From: an uncultured Sulfitobacter sp.
GTDB taxonomy: Bacteria > Pseudomonadota > Alphaproteobacteria > Rhodobacterales > Rhodobacteraceae
Assembly: GCA_937928635.1 (NCBI GenBank)
Contig: CALFWM010000015.1
Span: 1 to 64,000, forward strand
Reading direction: 5' to 3'
Length of the DNA: 64,000 nucleotides
Each line of letters starts with the position of its first letter. The first letter of the stretch is position 1. The position numbers and the translations under genes were made by a program. The notes below the pieces were generated by a model. The model ran no database searches. It worked only from the letters and a program-made list of their open reading frames with translations, and had not been told where the DNA came from. Below, in pieces: positions 53,655-64,000 of this stretch.

Positions 53655-54143
53655 ATGTCCATGCCCCCCGTTGGCATCATCATGGGTTCACAATCTGACT
53701 GGGCCACCATGCGCGCGGCAGCCGACGTGCTGGATGAACTGTCCATTCTTTACGAAACCCGCATCGTATCCGCCCACCGCACGCCGGACCGGCTGTGGGA
53801 CTATGGCAAAACCGCCGCTGATCGCGGCTTGCAGGTGATCATCGCAGGGGCCGGCGGTGCGGCGCATCTGCCGGGCATGATGGCCTCAAAAACCCGCGTG
53901 CCTGTGGTTGGTGTACCGGTCCAGACAAAGGCGCTTTCAGGCGTGGATTCACTTTATTCGATTGTGCAGATGCCCAAAGGTTTCCCGGTTGCCACCATGG
54001 CCATCGGGGCACCGGGTGCGGCCAATGCTGCCCTGATGGCGGCGGGCATTCTGGCCCTGCAAGACCCGGCTCTTGCCGCCCGTCTGGACGCATGGCGCGA
54101 CGCACTCAGCGCCTCTATTCCCGAAAGCCCAAGCGATGACTGA
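53655..54143 (+). CDS. purE: N5-carboxyaminoimidazole ribonucleotide mutase
   Basis: A 162-residue class I PurE that isomerises N5-CAIR to CAIR in purine synthesis. Motifs: [20 protein letters not shown] (residues 7-26), [14 protein letters not shown] (about 38-51), [20 protein letters not shown] and PVVGVPV. Length is normal. purK starts eight bases before its stop, so the two are translationally coupled. Confidence 0.95.
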   Translation: MSMPPVGIIMGSQSDWATMRAAADVLDELSILYETRIVSAHRTPDRLWDYGKTAADRGLQVIIAGAGGAAHLPGMMASKTRVPVVGVPVQTKALSGVDSLYSIVQMPKGFPVATMAIGAPGAANAALMAAGILALQDPALAARLDAWRDALSASIPESPSDD

Positions 54144-55203
54144 TCCCCTCCCCCTTGGCAGCACCATTGGCATTCTGGGTGGTGGGCAATTGGGCCGCAT
54201 GTTGTCCGTGGCGGCGGCCCGGCTTGGCTTTAGGTGCCACATCTTTGAACCGGGCGCGCAGCCCCCTGCCGGGCAGGTCGCAGATCAACTGACAACCGCA
54301 CCTTACGAGGATCACGCTGCCCTGACCGCCTTTGCCAATGATTGTGACGTGGTGACGTTTGAATTTGAAAACATCCCCACTGCCGCACTGGATGTGATTG
54401 AGGCTCACGCCCCCATTCACCCGGGCCGCGAGGCATTGCGAATCTCGCAGGATCGCCTGACTGAAAAGACATTTCTGCAAGAGCTCGGGCTACGCGTTGC
54501 GCCCTTTGCAGATGTACCTGATCAAGCCGCCATGACCCGCGCGGTGGCCGAGGTCGGCGCGCCCGCGATCCTGAAAACCCGCCGTTTTGGGTATGACGGC
54601 AAAGGACAGGCGCGCCTTAAAACTGCTGATAATGCAGATACCGCTCTCACCGAAATGAACGGCGCGCCCGCCATCCTTGAGGGGTTCGTGAACTTCTCCC
54701 ACGAGGTATCAGTTATCGCAGCGTGCAATGCGGCAGGGGATGTGGCCTGCTTTGACCCTGGAGAAAACGTGCACCGCAACGGCATCCTGCACACAACCAC
54801 GATTCCCGCGCGCCTGTCTGCCACACAGAAAACCGACGCGGTGCTGCTTGCGGCCAAAATCCTCAATGCGCTCGATTATGTGGGTGTGCTGGGCGTCGAA
54901 CTCTTCGTCACGCCACAAGGGTTGATCGTTAACGAAATTGCCCCGCGCGTACACAACTCCGGCCATTGGACGCAAAACGGCTGTGCGGTGGATCAGTTTG
55001 AGCAACACATCCGCGCCATCACCGGCTGGCCGCTTGGCGATGGTGCGCGCTATGCGGACGTGGTGATGGAAAACCTGATTGGCGATGACATGGACCGCGT
55101 GCCCGAACTGACCCGGCAGCCCGACACAGCCGTGCACCTATACGGCAAGGCCGACGTCAAACAAGGCCGCAAGATGGGCCACGTGAACCGGATCACGCGA
55201 TAG
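54136..55203 (+). CDS. purK: 5-(carboxyamino)imidazole ribonucleotide synthase
   Basis: A 355-residue ATP-grasp enzyme that makes N5-CAIR from AIR, bicarbonate and ATP. Segments: [20 protein letters not shown] (about residues 11-30), [22 protein letters not shown] (about 149-161) and [20 protein letters not shown] 54136 overlaps the purE stop (ATGACTGA); the 21-codon upstream extension lies inside purE and is dropped. Its product is the substrate of PurE. Confidence 0.95.
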   Translation: MTDPLPLGSTIGILGGGQLGRMLSVAAARLGFRCHIFEPGAQPPAGQVADQLTTAPYEDHAALTAFANDCDVVTFEFENIPTAALDVIEAHAPIHPGREALRISQDRLTEKTFLQELGLRVAPFADVPDQAAMTRAVAEVGAPAILKTRRFGYDGKGQARLKTADNADTALTEMNGAPAILEGFVNFSHEVSVIAACNAAGDVACFDPGENVHRNGILHTTTIPARLSATQKTDAVLLAAKILNALDYVGVLGVELFVTPQGLIVNEIAPRVHNSGHWTQNGCAVDQFEQHIRAITGWPLGDGARYADVVMENLIGDDMDRVPELTRQPDTAVHLYGKADVKQGRKMGHVNRITR

Positions 55204-55256
55204 AGCGCACCCCTCGCAGCCCATTTCACCCTTCCAGTAAACTCAATCCCGCACTC

Positions 55257-56399
55257 TCATCCAAAAAACCGCTCCGCGATTTCCCCGGACATATACGACA
55301 CGCGCCCCTTCACAAAGGTTGCTGCCACGCGCCGCGTAAGCGCGTCCAACACCACAAAATCGGCCCGTTTGCCCGGCTCCAAAACACCCCGGTCGTCTAA
55401 CCCCAACACGCGGGCGGGACCGGCAGACACCAAACCCCAGGCTTGTGTCAGATTCAGCGCCCCTGCCTCTGCCAGCATCAAGGCGGCGCGGCGCGGCGAC
55501 GGGTAGTGGTAATCAGACGCCAACGCATCGCAGTAGCCCATGAGAATCACATCAATCGCAGACAGGTTGCCGTTGTGCGACCCGCCCCGCACCACATTGG
55601 GAGACCCCATAATCACCGCATCACCGGCATGATGTGCGGCTTCTGCCGCGTCTTGCGTTTCAGGAAACTCAGCAATTTCCACGCCGCGCGCACGCCAGGC
55701 GGCCCGTGCCTCAGCGGTGGCATCATCATGGCTGCCCATCTTGACGCCTTGGACGCGCAACTGCTTGCACAGCCAGTCCAAGGCATCTGGCACCTGCGGC
55801 GCTTGCGCGTGCAGATCCTTCATATAGGCTAAATGCGTCTCCGGGCTGCGCCCCGCCTTGAGTGCCTGCCCGGTCAAACGACGCGGGGTTTTGCCTGCGG
55901 CCAGCCGGTCATGGGGCAAATGATCGTTCAGCGCCACATATGCCACCTCCCAGTCCGCCAACATCGCTGGCAGATCGGCATAAAGGTCCAACAGATGGGT
56001 TTCAAAACGCAGCTGGGCAAGCAGGTCCGTCACCAGCGTTTCACGCGTATCGCGGATTGCGGCAAACACCTGTTGGGCAAAGGTGAGGCCGCGCATGCCC
56101 CCTTCCCAGCTGACAAACTGCGCCAACACGGCGGTGGTGATCCCATTGGCGGCAAGCTCCGCCTCACAGGCGATCAGCCCTGCGTCCAGCTGTTTCATCG
56201 CCCCGCGCCGCTGCGCCAGATGACGTTCAAACCCGTCTCCGTGCAGATCAACAATGCCGGGCAACACCATGAAACCGCTCAGATCTACCTGCCGTCCGTT
56301 GGGTGCCGCCTGTATCAGGCCCTCCGAAAACGAAAAATCGCCTTTCTCCAGCCCGGTGGGCCGCAAAACCTCAGCACCTGTCAAACACAGCTCAGTCAT
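55257..56399 (-). CDS. phnM: alpha-D-ribose 1-methylphosphonate 5-triphosphate diphosphatase-like (PhnM)
   Basis: A 380-residue amidohydrolase-fold enzyme. Metal ligands: [17 protein letters not shown] (about residues 45-61), [16 protein letters not shown] (His, about 221-236), [14 protein letters not shown] (about 269-282) and [11 protein letters not shown]. PhnM cleaves pyrophosphate from the triphosphate intermediate of the C-P lyase pathway. No other phn gene is in the window, so it may serve another substrate. ATG 56399 (MTELCLTGA) is preferred over a farther in-frame start. The upstream hydrolase overlaps its start by eight bases, so they are co-translated. Confidence 0.85.
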   Translation of the reverse strand: MTELCLTGAEVLRPTGLEKGDFSFSEGLIQAAPNGRQVDLSGFMVLPGIVDLHGDGFERHLAQRRGAMKQLDAGLIACEAELAANGITTAVLAQFVSWEGGMRGLTFAQQVFAAIRDTRETLVTDLLAQLRFETHLLDLYADLPAMLADWEVAYVALNDHLPHDRLAAGKTPRRLTGQALKAGRSPETHLAYMKDLHAQAPQVPDALDWLCKQLRVQGVKMGSHDDATAEARAAWRARGVEIAEFPETQDAAEAAHHAGDAVIMGSPNVVRGGSHNGNLSAIDVILMGYCDALASDYHYPSPRRAALMLAEAGALNLTQAWGLVSAGPARVLGLDDRGVLEPGKRADFVVLDALTRRVAATFVKGRVSYMSGEIAERFFG

Positions 56400-57174
56400 C
56401 GGACCGTTCAACACCGGGCAAACAGGCCCCCTCTTCACAGCCCAGCGATTCAAGCACACCGTCAAGCCATGTCATGGAATGATCAAACGCACCTGTGTTC
56501 AAAAACGCCATCGTCTGGGCAATCACACGCGGGTTGTTCATCATAAACGTGTGGGTCACGGGCAGCACAATGTGATCCTGCATGCCCACCACCTTGGTCG
56601 CCTCAACAGAAACCTTGCCATCATCCGGCCCCGGCAGAAACGATGAAAAATAAGGGTTCAGGGATTGTGACCCGGCGATGATCCCCAAGGAAAAACTGGC
56701 CGCAGGCAGGCTGCGCGGCAGGGAGTCGGCCCCCGTGCCCATTTGTGAGCCTGCAGGTCCGTTGATCCAGTCAAAGGTGGCTGTGCCGCCAAGTTCATCA
56801 ATCACTTCGCTGCCTTGATTGGGTGGGCCCAACATCACCACGCGGCCAACACGCGTTGATCCGGCCGCAGCCACCCATTGACGAACCAATATGCCGCCCA
56901 TGGAATGGGTCACAAAATCAACCTTTGACGTCCCGCAGGTTTCGACGGCTTCGGGCAGGGTCTGGCGCACCAGGTCTTCGATTGGGGCGGAGGTTGAGGG
57001 GTATCCCGGGCGTACAATACTGTACCCTTCGGCCTCAAGCGCGGCCTCCATCAGGGCAAATGAGTTTTCCGTGCGGGCCAATCCATGCAGTAAAATCGCG
57101 CATCTGTCCGCGGCCAACGCGGGCAACGCGACAGTGCTGAGGGTCAGGGCAAAGGTCAGGCGCGGGATCATCAT
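56392..57174 (-). CDS. secreted alpha/beta hydrolase (lipase/esterase-like)
   Basis: A 260-residue exported hydrolase. Signal peptide ([20 protein letters not shown], to about residue 22). Oxyanion HG motif [18 protein letters not shown], nucleophile elbow in [16 protein letters not shown] (Ser in THSMGG, about residues 87-102), then [17 protein letters not shown]. The late histidine is likely in [12 protein letters not shown]. It looks like an extracytoplasmic esterase or lipase. Start is ATG 57174 or 57171; the much longer frame toward 57618 is not supported. It overlaps phnM by eight bases. Confidence 0.82.
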   Translation of the reverse strand: MMIPRLTFALTLSTVALPALAADRCAILLHGLARTENSFALMEAALEAEGYSIVRPGYPSTSAPIEDLVRQTLPEAVETCGTSKVDFVTHSMGGILVRQWVAAAGSTRVGRVVMLGPPNQGSEVIDELGGTATFDWINGPAGSQMGTGADSLPRSLPAASFSLGIIAGSQSLNPYFSSFLPGPDDGKVSVEATKVVGMQDHIVLPVTHTFMMNNPRVIAQTMAFLNTGAFDHSMTWLDGVLESLGCEEGACLPGVERSDD

Positions 57175-57243
57175 CCCATTGAGATAGACTGAATTGCATC
57201 CATGTGAAATGCTGTCGCCACATGATCTAGCGAAAGAATTGCG

Positions 57244-57699
57244 ATGGCCACCCCTTCTGTCCGCCTCGCCGTGCGCGCCATTCTGGTGCATGACGGGCAT
57301 GTGTTGCTGGTCAACGCCTATGCAGACAAGCGCCTGTCGCTGATGTGTGCACCCGGTGGCGGCGTCGAAACCGGTGCCTCCCTGCCGGACAATCTGATCC
57401 GCGAGGTGCGCGAAGAAACCGGTCTGGAAATTGAGGTTGGCGCACCCTGTCTGGTGAATGAATTTCATGACCCCGACAGCGAATTTCATCAGGTGGATGT
57501 CTATTTTCGCTGCACGCTTGTGGGCTCCCCCCGGATGGATCCCGCCTGGCAAGACGTTGATGCCATCGTGTCTGACCGCCGCTGGGTCAGCGAGGCGGAA
57601 CTGGCCAAAGTGCCGCACAAACCGGATTCACTGGGCGCGGTGGCTTTTGGGCCATCGGATGGCATTACCTATGATCCGCTGGAGCTGATTTTGAAGTGA
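57244..57699 (+). CDS. Nudix hydrolase
   Basis: A 151-residue Nudix hydrolase with the complete Nudix box, [18 protein letters not shown] then REETGLEI (about residues 38-63; G-x5-E-x7-REUxEExGU). Such enzymes split nucleoside diphosphates linked to another group; the substrate is not clear. It starts 69 bases from the divergent lipase-like gene, and its 3' end overlaps the convergent DMT gene by 35 bases. Confidence 0.9.
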   Translation: MATPSVRLAVRAILVHDGHVLLVNAYADKRLSLMCAPGGGVETGASLPDNLIREVREETGLEIEVGAPCLVNEFHDPDSEFHQVDVYFRCTLVGSPRMDPAWQDVDAIVSDRRWVSEAELAKVPHKPDSLGAVAFGPSDGITYDPLELILK

Positions 57700-58513
57700 T
57701 CGCATAGGCGATCCCGCCCACCACCAGAACGGCAGAGAGGATCAGCAAAAGGCCCAGCGGCTCCCCCAGAAACAAGACACCGGCAAAAATAGCGATGATC
57801 GGCACGCTTAACTGCACAATTGCGGCCGTCGCCCCCTTGAGATGGGGCAATACCGAATACCACAGCGCATATCCCAGGCCGGAGGTCAGACCGCCACACA
57901 GGATGCCCAAGGCAACGCCCGGAATGCTGAAACGCAGGCCCGTGCCTGCCAGCAAAACCAAGACCATCGGCAGGCACAGTAGAAAATTGGCGGAAGTAGC
58001 GGCCAGTGGGTCAAGGGCGCGTTGCCCGACAATTGTATAGACGGCCCAGCCGAGCCCCGCAAAAACCATCAACGCCGCACCAATCGGATCAGCGGCCCCG
58101 CCCGGCCCCGGCCAAAGCGCCAGTAACAACCCAACAAAGGCCACACCGGCACCGACAAGTTGTCGTTGGTTTGGGGTCTGACCCGTCAGGGCTGCATGGC
58201 CAAACATGGTCATTTGCACCACCCCAAACAGGATCAACGCCCCCAATCCCGCATCCAGCGTCAGATAGGCCAGCGAAAATCCAATCATGTAAACCGTCAG
58301 GCTGATCGCCCCAGGCAAACGACTACGCTTAAACAGCGGCAGGCCACCGCCCCGCAGGCTGATCAACATCCCAAGGACCAAAGCCCCCGCCGCAACCCGC
58401 ACAATGGCAAATCCGGAAGGATCAATGAAACCCCCAGCAATCGCCATTCGGGTCAGGATGGAGTTCGCCGCAAAGGCGATCATGGTGAGGAGGGTCAAAA
58501 CAAAGATGCGCAT
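57665..58513 (-). CDS. EamA/DMT family membrane transporter
   Basis: A 282-residue membrane protein with about ten segments in two EamA repeats (FVLTLLTMIAFAANSILTRM at the start, LIPLAYTLD-like SLTVYMIGFSLAYLTLDAGL, then [20 protein letters not shown] near the end). Substrate unknown. It is unrelated in detail to the other DMT protein at 10903, though of the same family. Its last codons overlap the Nudix gene on the other strand. Confidence 0.87.
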   Translation of the reverse strand: MRIFVLTLLTMIAFAANSILTRMAIAGGFIDPSGFAIVRVAAGALVLGMLISLRGGGLPLFKRSRLPGAISLTVYMIGFSLAYLTLDAGLGALILFGVVQMTMFGHAALTGQTPNQRQLVGAGVAFVGLLLALWPGPGGAADPIGAALMVFAGLGWAVYTIVGQRALDPLAATSANFLLCLPMVLVLLAGTGLRFSIPGVALGILCGGLTSGLGYALWYSVLPHLKGATAAIVQLSVPIIAIFAGVLFLGEPLGLLLILSAVLVVGGIAYAITSKSAPADHR

Positions 58514-58734
58514 GGCGCAAGGCTATCCCGTCACCCGGCAAGGGCCAAGGTGCAAAGGTTGCCTGGAACATAACATCTGTCGCAATCGTGACTGAAGGGA
58601 TTTAGCCCAGACTGCGGATGCGCAATGACTTTGATGAACCTGAGCAGCATCCGGGCGAGAAGGTTCGCCCGGTGCTGTAGGAAATGGGGGAGATTTTTAG
58701 GTCAGGAACTTTGGTCGAATAACCGGGCTGATAA

Positions 58735-58812
58735 CACCCCTACTGCGCCCGACCGTAGACTTGGATCTCTGATACCCTGCCACGCTCCACGCTCTCGGGA
58801 CATCAGCGATTT
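58735..58812 (-). repeat. dispersed intergenic repeat family B, copy 2 (inverted)
   Basis: The reverse complement reads GATGTCCCGAGAGCG then GGAGCGTGGCAGGGTATC and matches 7437-7512 over about 75 bases. It occupies part of a 328-base gap (58514-58841) with no gene. It lies about 30 bases after the end of the minus-strand receiver gene. Confidence 0.6.
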
Positions 58813-58841
58813 TTTATGTTTCGGGTTAAAGGCTGGACACT

Positions 58842-59507
58842 TTAGTGAAAGATAAACTCGTCATCCTCGTCCAACCCCTGCAAAAGCGCATCCATCTCGC
58901 CCTGATCTATAACGTTAAATATGCGCGGGCGGTCCGGCATCGTGCTTTGCAATTGCTTGGCGATCATTGACACGACATTGCCCTGCACCTCGCTGTCCGT
59001 CAGCGCCGCAACAAGTCCTTGTTTGATAATCTCGCGCTGATGCGCTGCCTGTGCGCTGGCGTATTGACGTTGACGCGCCAGTGTCATGGCGTTGACCATG
59101 GATTGGGTCAGCACCTCTGCGTCAATGGTTTCCTTGGTCAGAAAGTCGTGACACCCGCCGCGCATCGCCTTGATGACGGTTTCCTGTGCGTTGTCGCCGG
59201 TAATCATGATTTTTCCCGCATCCTTGTTCAGCGGGTTCTGCAGCACATGATCCAGAGCCTGCATGCCGTCCCCAACAGGGAGCCGGTAATCAATCATAAT
59301 CAGGTCATAGCGTTCCTGCTGAACAGCCTGTTCCATTTCAACAATGCTGCCCACCTCATCCAGCTCAATGCACAATCCCGTTTGCTGGCTTAACCGGCGA
59401 ATCCGCGCACGATCAAAATTACTGTCATCCAACAGCAAAGCCCGAACGATGGTTGGTGGCGGCACATCAACAAGGCCCATATTCTCCACTGGCATTGCCT
59501 GAAACAT
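58842..59507 (-). CDS. response regulator with N-terminal receiver domain
   Basis: A 221-residue protein. The receiver domain starts at about residue 20: ALLLDDSNFDRARIRRLSQQ, phospho-acceptor Asp in YDLIMIDYRLPVGDGMQALD (about 67-86), switch Thr in GKIMITGDNAQETV and Lys in HDFLTKETID. The C-terminal 80 residues are helical without a recognised DNA-binding domain, ending in an acidic tail. It is probably a protein-protein output regulator. A histidine kinase gene lies 516 bases upstream on the same strand and may be its partner. Start 59507 is uncertain; later Met codons exist. Confidence 0.8.
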   Translation of the reverse strand: MFQAMPVENMGLVDVPPPTIVRALLLDDSNFDRARIRRLSQQTGLCIELDEVGSIVEMEQAVQQERYDLIMIDYRLPVGDGMQALDHVLQNPLNKDAGKIMITGDNAQETVIKAMRGGCHDFLTKETIDAEVLTQSMVNAMTLARQRQYASAQAAHQREIIKQGLVAALTDSEVQGNVVSMIAKQLQSTMPDRPRIFNVIDQGEMDALLQGLDEDDEFIFH

Positions 59508-60022
59508 CTCTCACCCTTTCACTACTACGCTCTTGTGTAAGGATGCCGTTGAAGAGGTGCCAAAACATTAACACGCCGCACGGATGCAACACTATCTCGT
59601 TGGGATTTATGGAAAATTGTGTTGTTGAAGGATGAGCAACCATGAACTGAGAATGTTTTTGCATGGCATTGAAGCACCCACACAGGCCGTTTCGACACCG
59701 CACCGGCAGGCATTTTGACAGCCTTTTCAATATCATCTGAGACACCCTCCCAAGGCGTTGAAACCTCTGATGTCAGCCAGCGCTTAATGATGCATTTGAT
59801 CGAACACTGCTGTAGCCAGCGTTCAATTCTGAATGGGGCAATATTTTGGTAAGGCGTGTCTATCCTGCTTTCACCAACCGTACCCGGCATCACGTGTCAC
59901 CATGCACTGTCAGCGTCATCACGTGATGGCCAGCACCGGCCAAACGCAAATCCTCAGCACTACCGTCTGCACCTAGCCAATAGCGCACGGACACAAATGC
60001 ACCCAGCGATCAAAATGATCCA
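59508..60022. other. gene-poor spacer between kinase and receiver genes
   Basis: About 515 bases. Several overlapping frames give non-protein-like translations and none is supported. A perfect 12-bp palindrome, CATCACGTGATG, lies at about 59916-59927. It may hold a promoter for the receiver gene. Confidence 0.3.
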
Positions 60023-60766
60023 TTAATGCGGATAAGACACCGGCAAACACACATCTACCTGAGTACCCCGGCCAAAGGGCGAGCTCTGGATCGAAGTTGT
60101 TCCGCCATAGTGCATCGCGATCTTTTTGGTGACGGCGAGGCCCATGCCACTGCCCTCAACTTCATCACGGGGGCGTAATGTTGTCATCGGCGCAAAAATA
60201 CGTTCGTGATAGATGTCGTCAATGCCGGGGCCATTGTCACTGACACTCAACACCACAGCACCTGCATCGCGCCGCGAGGTTAGCAACACGCGGCCACTTG
60301 GTTTGTCATGATGTTTTATGCCGTTTGAGATCAATGCGCGCAGGAGTGTCAGCACATCACGGTTGCCCATCGTCACGATAGGGTGCTCAAAATTGTATTC
60401 CACCAAAAAGCCCGCAGGCACTTTCATGTCTTCCATCACCTCAAGCAGCGCGGTTTCCAGTTGAACCTCCGTGACCTCCTGCATGCGACCAACCCGCGAA
60501 AAGCTGAGCAAATCCACCAGCATCCGATCCAGCCGACCAGTATGGCGGTTCATCAGATCAATCGACGATGCCACACTGCCGCTCACAGGCACGCCCGCCT
60601 CTTCCAAATCTTCTGCGATCCATTGTGGCAATTCGATCAAGGCCCGCACCGATGCGCGTACGTCATGGCTGATCAGATAGATAAAATCTTCAATGTCCTG
60701 GGACGCGCCTTGGGGGGCCTTGACCATTGTGTCCACGCTATTGTCACTTGTTTCAACTTGCATCAT
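60023..60766 (-). CDS. soluble sensor histidine kinase
   Basis: A 247-residue kinase with no membrane segment and little sensor region. HisKA phospho-acceptor: FIYLISHDVRASVRALIE (His in SHDVR, about residue 35). ATPase domain: N box LRALISNGIKHHD (about 139-151), G1 SVSDNGPGIDD, and GSGMGLAVTKKIAMHYGG. It resembles the phytochrome-type kinases that pair with single receivers. It should phosphorylate a receiver, likely the one downstream. It is located beside groESL but on a separate transcript. Confidence 0.85.
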   Translation of the reverse strand: MMQVETSDNSVDTMVKAPQGASQDIEDFIYLISHDVRASVRALIELPQWIAEDLEEAGVPVSGSVASSIDLMNRHTGRLDRMLVDLLSFSRVGRMQEVTEVQLETALLEVMEDMKVPAGFLVEYNFEHPIVTMGNRDVLTLLRALISNGIKHHDKPSGRVLLTSRRDAGAVVLSVSDNGPGIDDIYHERIFAPMTTLRPRDEVEGSGMGLAVTKKIAMHYGGTTSIQSSPFGRGTQVDVCLPVSYPH

Positions 60767-60881
60767 GGCCTCCGGGCAATTGTAGGGAGGACCCTAACAC
60801 CCCGCCCCTTGCGAATTGCTTAATGGGCATGACTTTCACAGGTTTGCGCCGCCCATATTGACCCATGAATCGATCCTGCAC

Positions 60882-60914
60882 GTGAAAAAGGCGCACTGAA
60901 AACAGCGCGCCTTT
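60882..60914 (-). terminator. rho-independent terminator of groESL
   Basis: On the minus strand AAAGGCGCGCTG pairs with CAGTGCGCCTTTT-like sequence around a TTTT loop and ends in a T-run. A second hairpin, CACCTGTCTCGC/GCGAAACAGGTG (60955-60982), lies directly after the groEL stop. Confidence 0.7.
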
Positions 60915-60983
60915 CCATTTTCTCAGCGGATGTTGGCCTGAGAACATCAGGCCTCACCTGTCTCGCAAAAGCGAAACAGGTGT

Positions 60984-62633
<1,650 letters not shown>

Positions 62634-62671
62634 TTATCTTCTCCAGTTTTTCTTAGAATTCAGCGTCTCAT

Positions 62672-62700
62672 GTAGGGTGTGCATTCATGCGCACCTCACC
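62672..62700. repeat. GTAGG-type short hairpin repeat, copy 4
   Basis: GTAGGGTGTGCATTCATGCG then CACCTCACC lies in the short spacer between groES and groEL and closely matches the hairpin at 52191-52216. It could attenuate or stabilise the groES-groEL message. Confidence 0.5.
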
Positions 62701-62707
62701 CGATAGA

Positions 62708-62995
62708 TCAGGTGATGATCCCCATGATGTCGCTCTCTTTCATCATCAGCATCTCTTCACCATCAATGGTGACTTCGGTGCCGGACCATTTGCCGAACAG
62801 GATTTTGTCGCCGGCTTTTACAGCCATCTCGATCAATTCGCCGCTGTCCTTGCGAGCACCTTCGCCGCAGGCAACAACTTCACCCTCGGAGGGCTTTTCT
62901 TTTGCGGACTCAGGGATGATCAGACCACCCGCTGTTTTCTCTTCGCTTTCGGTGCGCTTGACCAGCACGCGGTCGTGCAGTGGTTTCAATGCCAT
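62708..62995 (-). CDS. groES: co-chaperonin GroES
   Basis: A 95-residue GroES that caps the GroEL ring. [20 protein letters not shown], the mobile loop [20 protein letters not shown] and [13 protein letters not shown] are diagnostic. It is the first gene of groESL; the ATG is preceded by TAAGGAGC on the minus strand. Confidence 0.98.
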   Translation of the reverse strand: MALKPLHDRVLVKRTESEEKTAGGLIIPESAKEKPSEGEVVACGEGARKDSGELIEMAVKAGDKILFGKWSGTEVTIDGEEMLMMKESDIMGIIT

Positions 62996-63061
62996 CTTTG
63001 TAGCTCCTTAAGGCTCAAAGTTTTCTCCCAGCCTGCTCCCGTTCTTTCGGGCGATCAGGCG

Positions 63062-63124
63062 TTAGCACTCACCAACGAGGATTGCTAACGGCGCATAGCT
63101 AAGGATGGGACCGGGGTGAGTCAA
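63062..63124 (-). promoter_or_regulatory. groESL promoter with CIRCE element
   Basis: TTAGCACTC (63062-63070), nine bases, GATTGCTAA (63080-63088): the CIRCE operator of the HrcA repressor, with two mismatches in the second arm. Upstream on the minus strand TTGACT (63124-63119) and TAGCTA (63101-63096) are spaced 17 bases, so CIRCE sits at the transcript start. Heat-shock repression by HrcA is expected. Confidence 0.88.
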
Positions 63125-63148
63125 CATGCCCAGCGGACATTTTTTGGC

Positions 63149-63252
63149 CTGTAGCGAAATTTAAATAACTTGATATATCATATATCATACAACCCGTTGA
63201 AATTTGTGGTTTCAGGCAGGATCGTGTGAGAGAGGTTTTTGCATTTCTGCTC
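63149..63252 (+). repeat. palindromic repeat family A, copy 4
   Basis: About 105 bases matching 15719-15825 in inverted orientation: TAGCGAAAT, AATAACTTGATA, CCCGTTGAAAT, TTTCAGGCAGG, GTGTGAGAGAGG, TTTTTGCATTTCTGCT. It lies between groES and the TraB/GumN gene. Confidence 0.75.
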
Positions 63253-63333
63253 TGAGTTTTCTGATATCCGGTTTGTGACTGCGGCGCGGGTACACTACCC
63301 TCACCCAAAGCACAAACATCTGAGGCCCCGATC

Positions 63334-64000
63334 ATGCGGTTTATTCTTCTGTTCACCTTGCTTCTGACCCCTTTTTCCCTTTGGGCGGCCTGCGGTGGTA
63401 TCGACCTGCGCCCAAGCCTGAGCACAGCCCAAAGCGCTGAAATTGAGGCCCGCGTGGCCAACCAACCCTTTGCAAAAGGCAACCATTGGCGCGCCACAAG
63501 GGGCAGCCGCAGCATCAACATCATTGGCACCATGCACATTGATGATCCGCGCATGGACGCGCTCGCAGACCGTCTGCGCGGGGTGATCGAGGCCGCCGAT
63601 TATCTGCTGGTCGAAGCGACACAAGAAGATCAGAAAGCACTGGAACGCGCGGTAGCAACAAACCCGGCATTGGCCTTTCTGACGGGTAAAACCCTGATTG
63701 AGCTGATGCCGGAAAAAGACTGGCAGGCCCTTGCCGCTGCCGCCTCAGAACGGGGCATTCCCGGCTTCATGGCCGCCAAATTTCAGCCTTGGTATCTGTC
63801 TTTGATGCTGTCGATGTCGCCCTGCACACTGCGCAACGTCGCCACCGGTGCCAAAGGGTTGGACGCCCGCCTGATGACCATCGCGGCAGACGCCGCTGTG
63901 CCAACAGCCTCCCTTGAACCTTTCACCACTATCTTTGAACTGTTCGGGCAGGACCCGATTGAAGAACAGATCGCCCTGCTCCGCGTCGGCCTTCTCCCAG
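63334..64000 (+). CDS. TraB/GumN family protein, C-terminus cut by the window end
   Basis: The visible 222 residues begin with a signal or lipoprotein-like leader (FILLFTLLLTPFSLWAACGG; Cys at about residue 20). Next come SINIIGTMHIDDPRMDALAD (GTMH motif of the TraB/GumN/Tiki-like metalloprotease fold, about residues 66-85), LLVEATQEDQKALE, and FLTGKTLIELMPEKDW. The second conserved histidine motif should lie beyond the window. Known relatives include Tiki-type proteases, but bacterial roles are mostly unknown. The frame is open at 64000. Confidence 0.8.
   Translation, partial: MRFILLFTLLLTPFSLWAACGGIDLRPSLSTAQSAEIEARVANQPFAKGNHWRATRGSRSINIIGTMHIDDPRMDALADRLRGVIEAADYLLVEATQEDQKALERAVATNPALAFLTGKTLIELMPEKDWQALAAAASERGIPGFMAAKFQPWYLSLMLSMSPCTLRNVATGAKGLDARLMTIAADAAVPTASLEPFTTIFELFGQDPIEEQIALLRVGLLP

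Noticed and set aside
57175-57618. 148-codon extension of the lipase-like protein
   Set aside because: Antisense to the Nudix gene; the signal peptide at 57174 marks the true start.
59525-59893. 122-codon minus-strand frame between receiver and kinase
   Set aside because: No ribosome site or family match; cysteine and tryptophan pattern looks random.

Overview
The window is a contiguous piece of an alphaproteobacterial chromosome. It most resembles the Roseobacter group of Rhodobacterales. Grounds: the GNAT-GNAT-chorismate mutase-rpsP-rimM-trmD-rplS-rpmE order, a MipZ-type division ATPase, the VPLPA-type C-terminal sorting tail, the fused sulfate adenylyltransferase/APS kinase, an Hsp20-DUF1150 pair, the lrp/trxB divergent pair and a GC-rich, dense coding layout. 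The species cannot be named from sequence reading alone. No rRNA, tRNA, CRISPR array, prophage or intact transposase was seen.

Layout. 0.2-6.3 kb: ribosomal-protein/tRNA-modification operon with unusual passengers (a 49-aa membrane protein, a sulfotransferase-like protein, a zinc-ribbon membrane protein), ending at a strong terminator. 6.4-13.3 kb: VPLPA-CTERM surface protein, SnoaL-like protein, amine-oxidase-type flavoprotein plus cupin, mipZ, a DMT exporter, a 300-bp IS5-type MITE and a MipA/OmpV porin. 13.5-22.2 kb: propionyl-CoA synthetase, class III adenylate cyclase, a three-gene secreted-protein/SCO1 cluster, nadK, glyA and a mandelonitrile-lyase-like cupin. 22.2-27.8 kb: a TetR-PspA-YiaA envelope-stress module with three operator palindromes, a VOC protein, a hydrolase, cfa and two unknowns. 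28-31.4 kb: carB. 31.4-37.1 kb: a decaying zone with three broken genes (selenium-binding protein, tandem-SBP histidine kinase, ornithine cyclodeaminase-like), an aminotransferase and a delta-type carbonic anhydrase-like protein. 37.4-46.7 kb: FabH-like synthase, arsH with a small putative regulator, tdk, a D-2-hydroxyacid dehydrogenase, csaA-proC, YbjN, ubiK, lgt-midA-pgeF. 47-52 kb: a 47-aa basic protein, a Hint-domain protein, lrp, trxB and a MarR-SAT-APS kinase fusion. 52.5-58.5 kb: hsp20, DUF465, purEK, a lipase-like protein with phnM, a Nudix protein and a second DMT exporter. 58.8-64 kb: a receiver protein, a histidine kinase, groESL under CIRCE and a TraB/GumN protein cut by the window end.

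How the parts fit. Most genes are housekeeping. The accessory signal is of four kinds: (1) at least four families of dispersed palindromic or imperfect intergenic repeats, each present two to four times here; (2) a MITE inserted exactly at the stop codon of a porin gene; (3) recent gene decay between 31 and 36 kb; (4) regulatory modules readable from DNA: three TGAAC-n3-GTTCA operators over the pspA promoter, CIRCE over groES, a paired CTGCGCAA motif between lrp and trxB, and a palindrome before the MarR-SAT-APS kinase fusion. The fusion, the TetR-PspA module and the repeat families are the most worthwhile to follow up.
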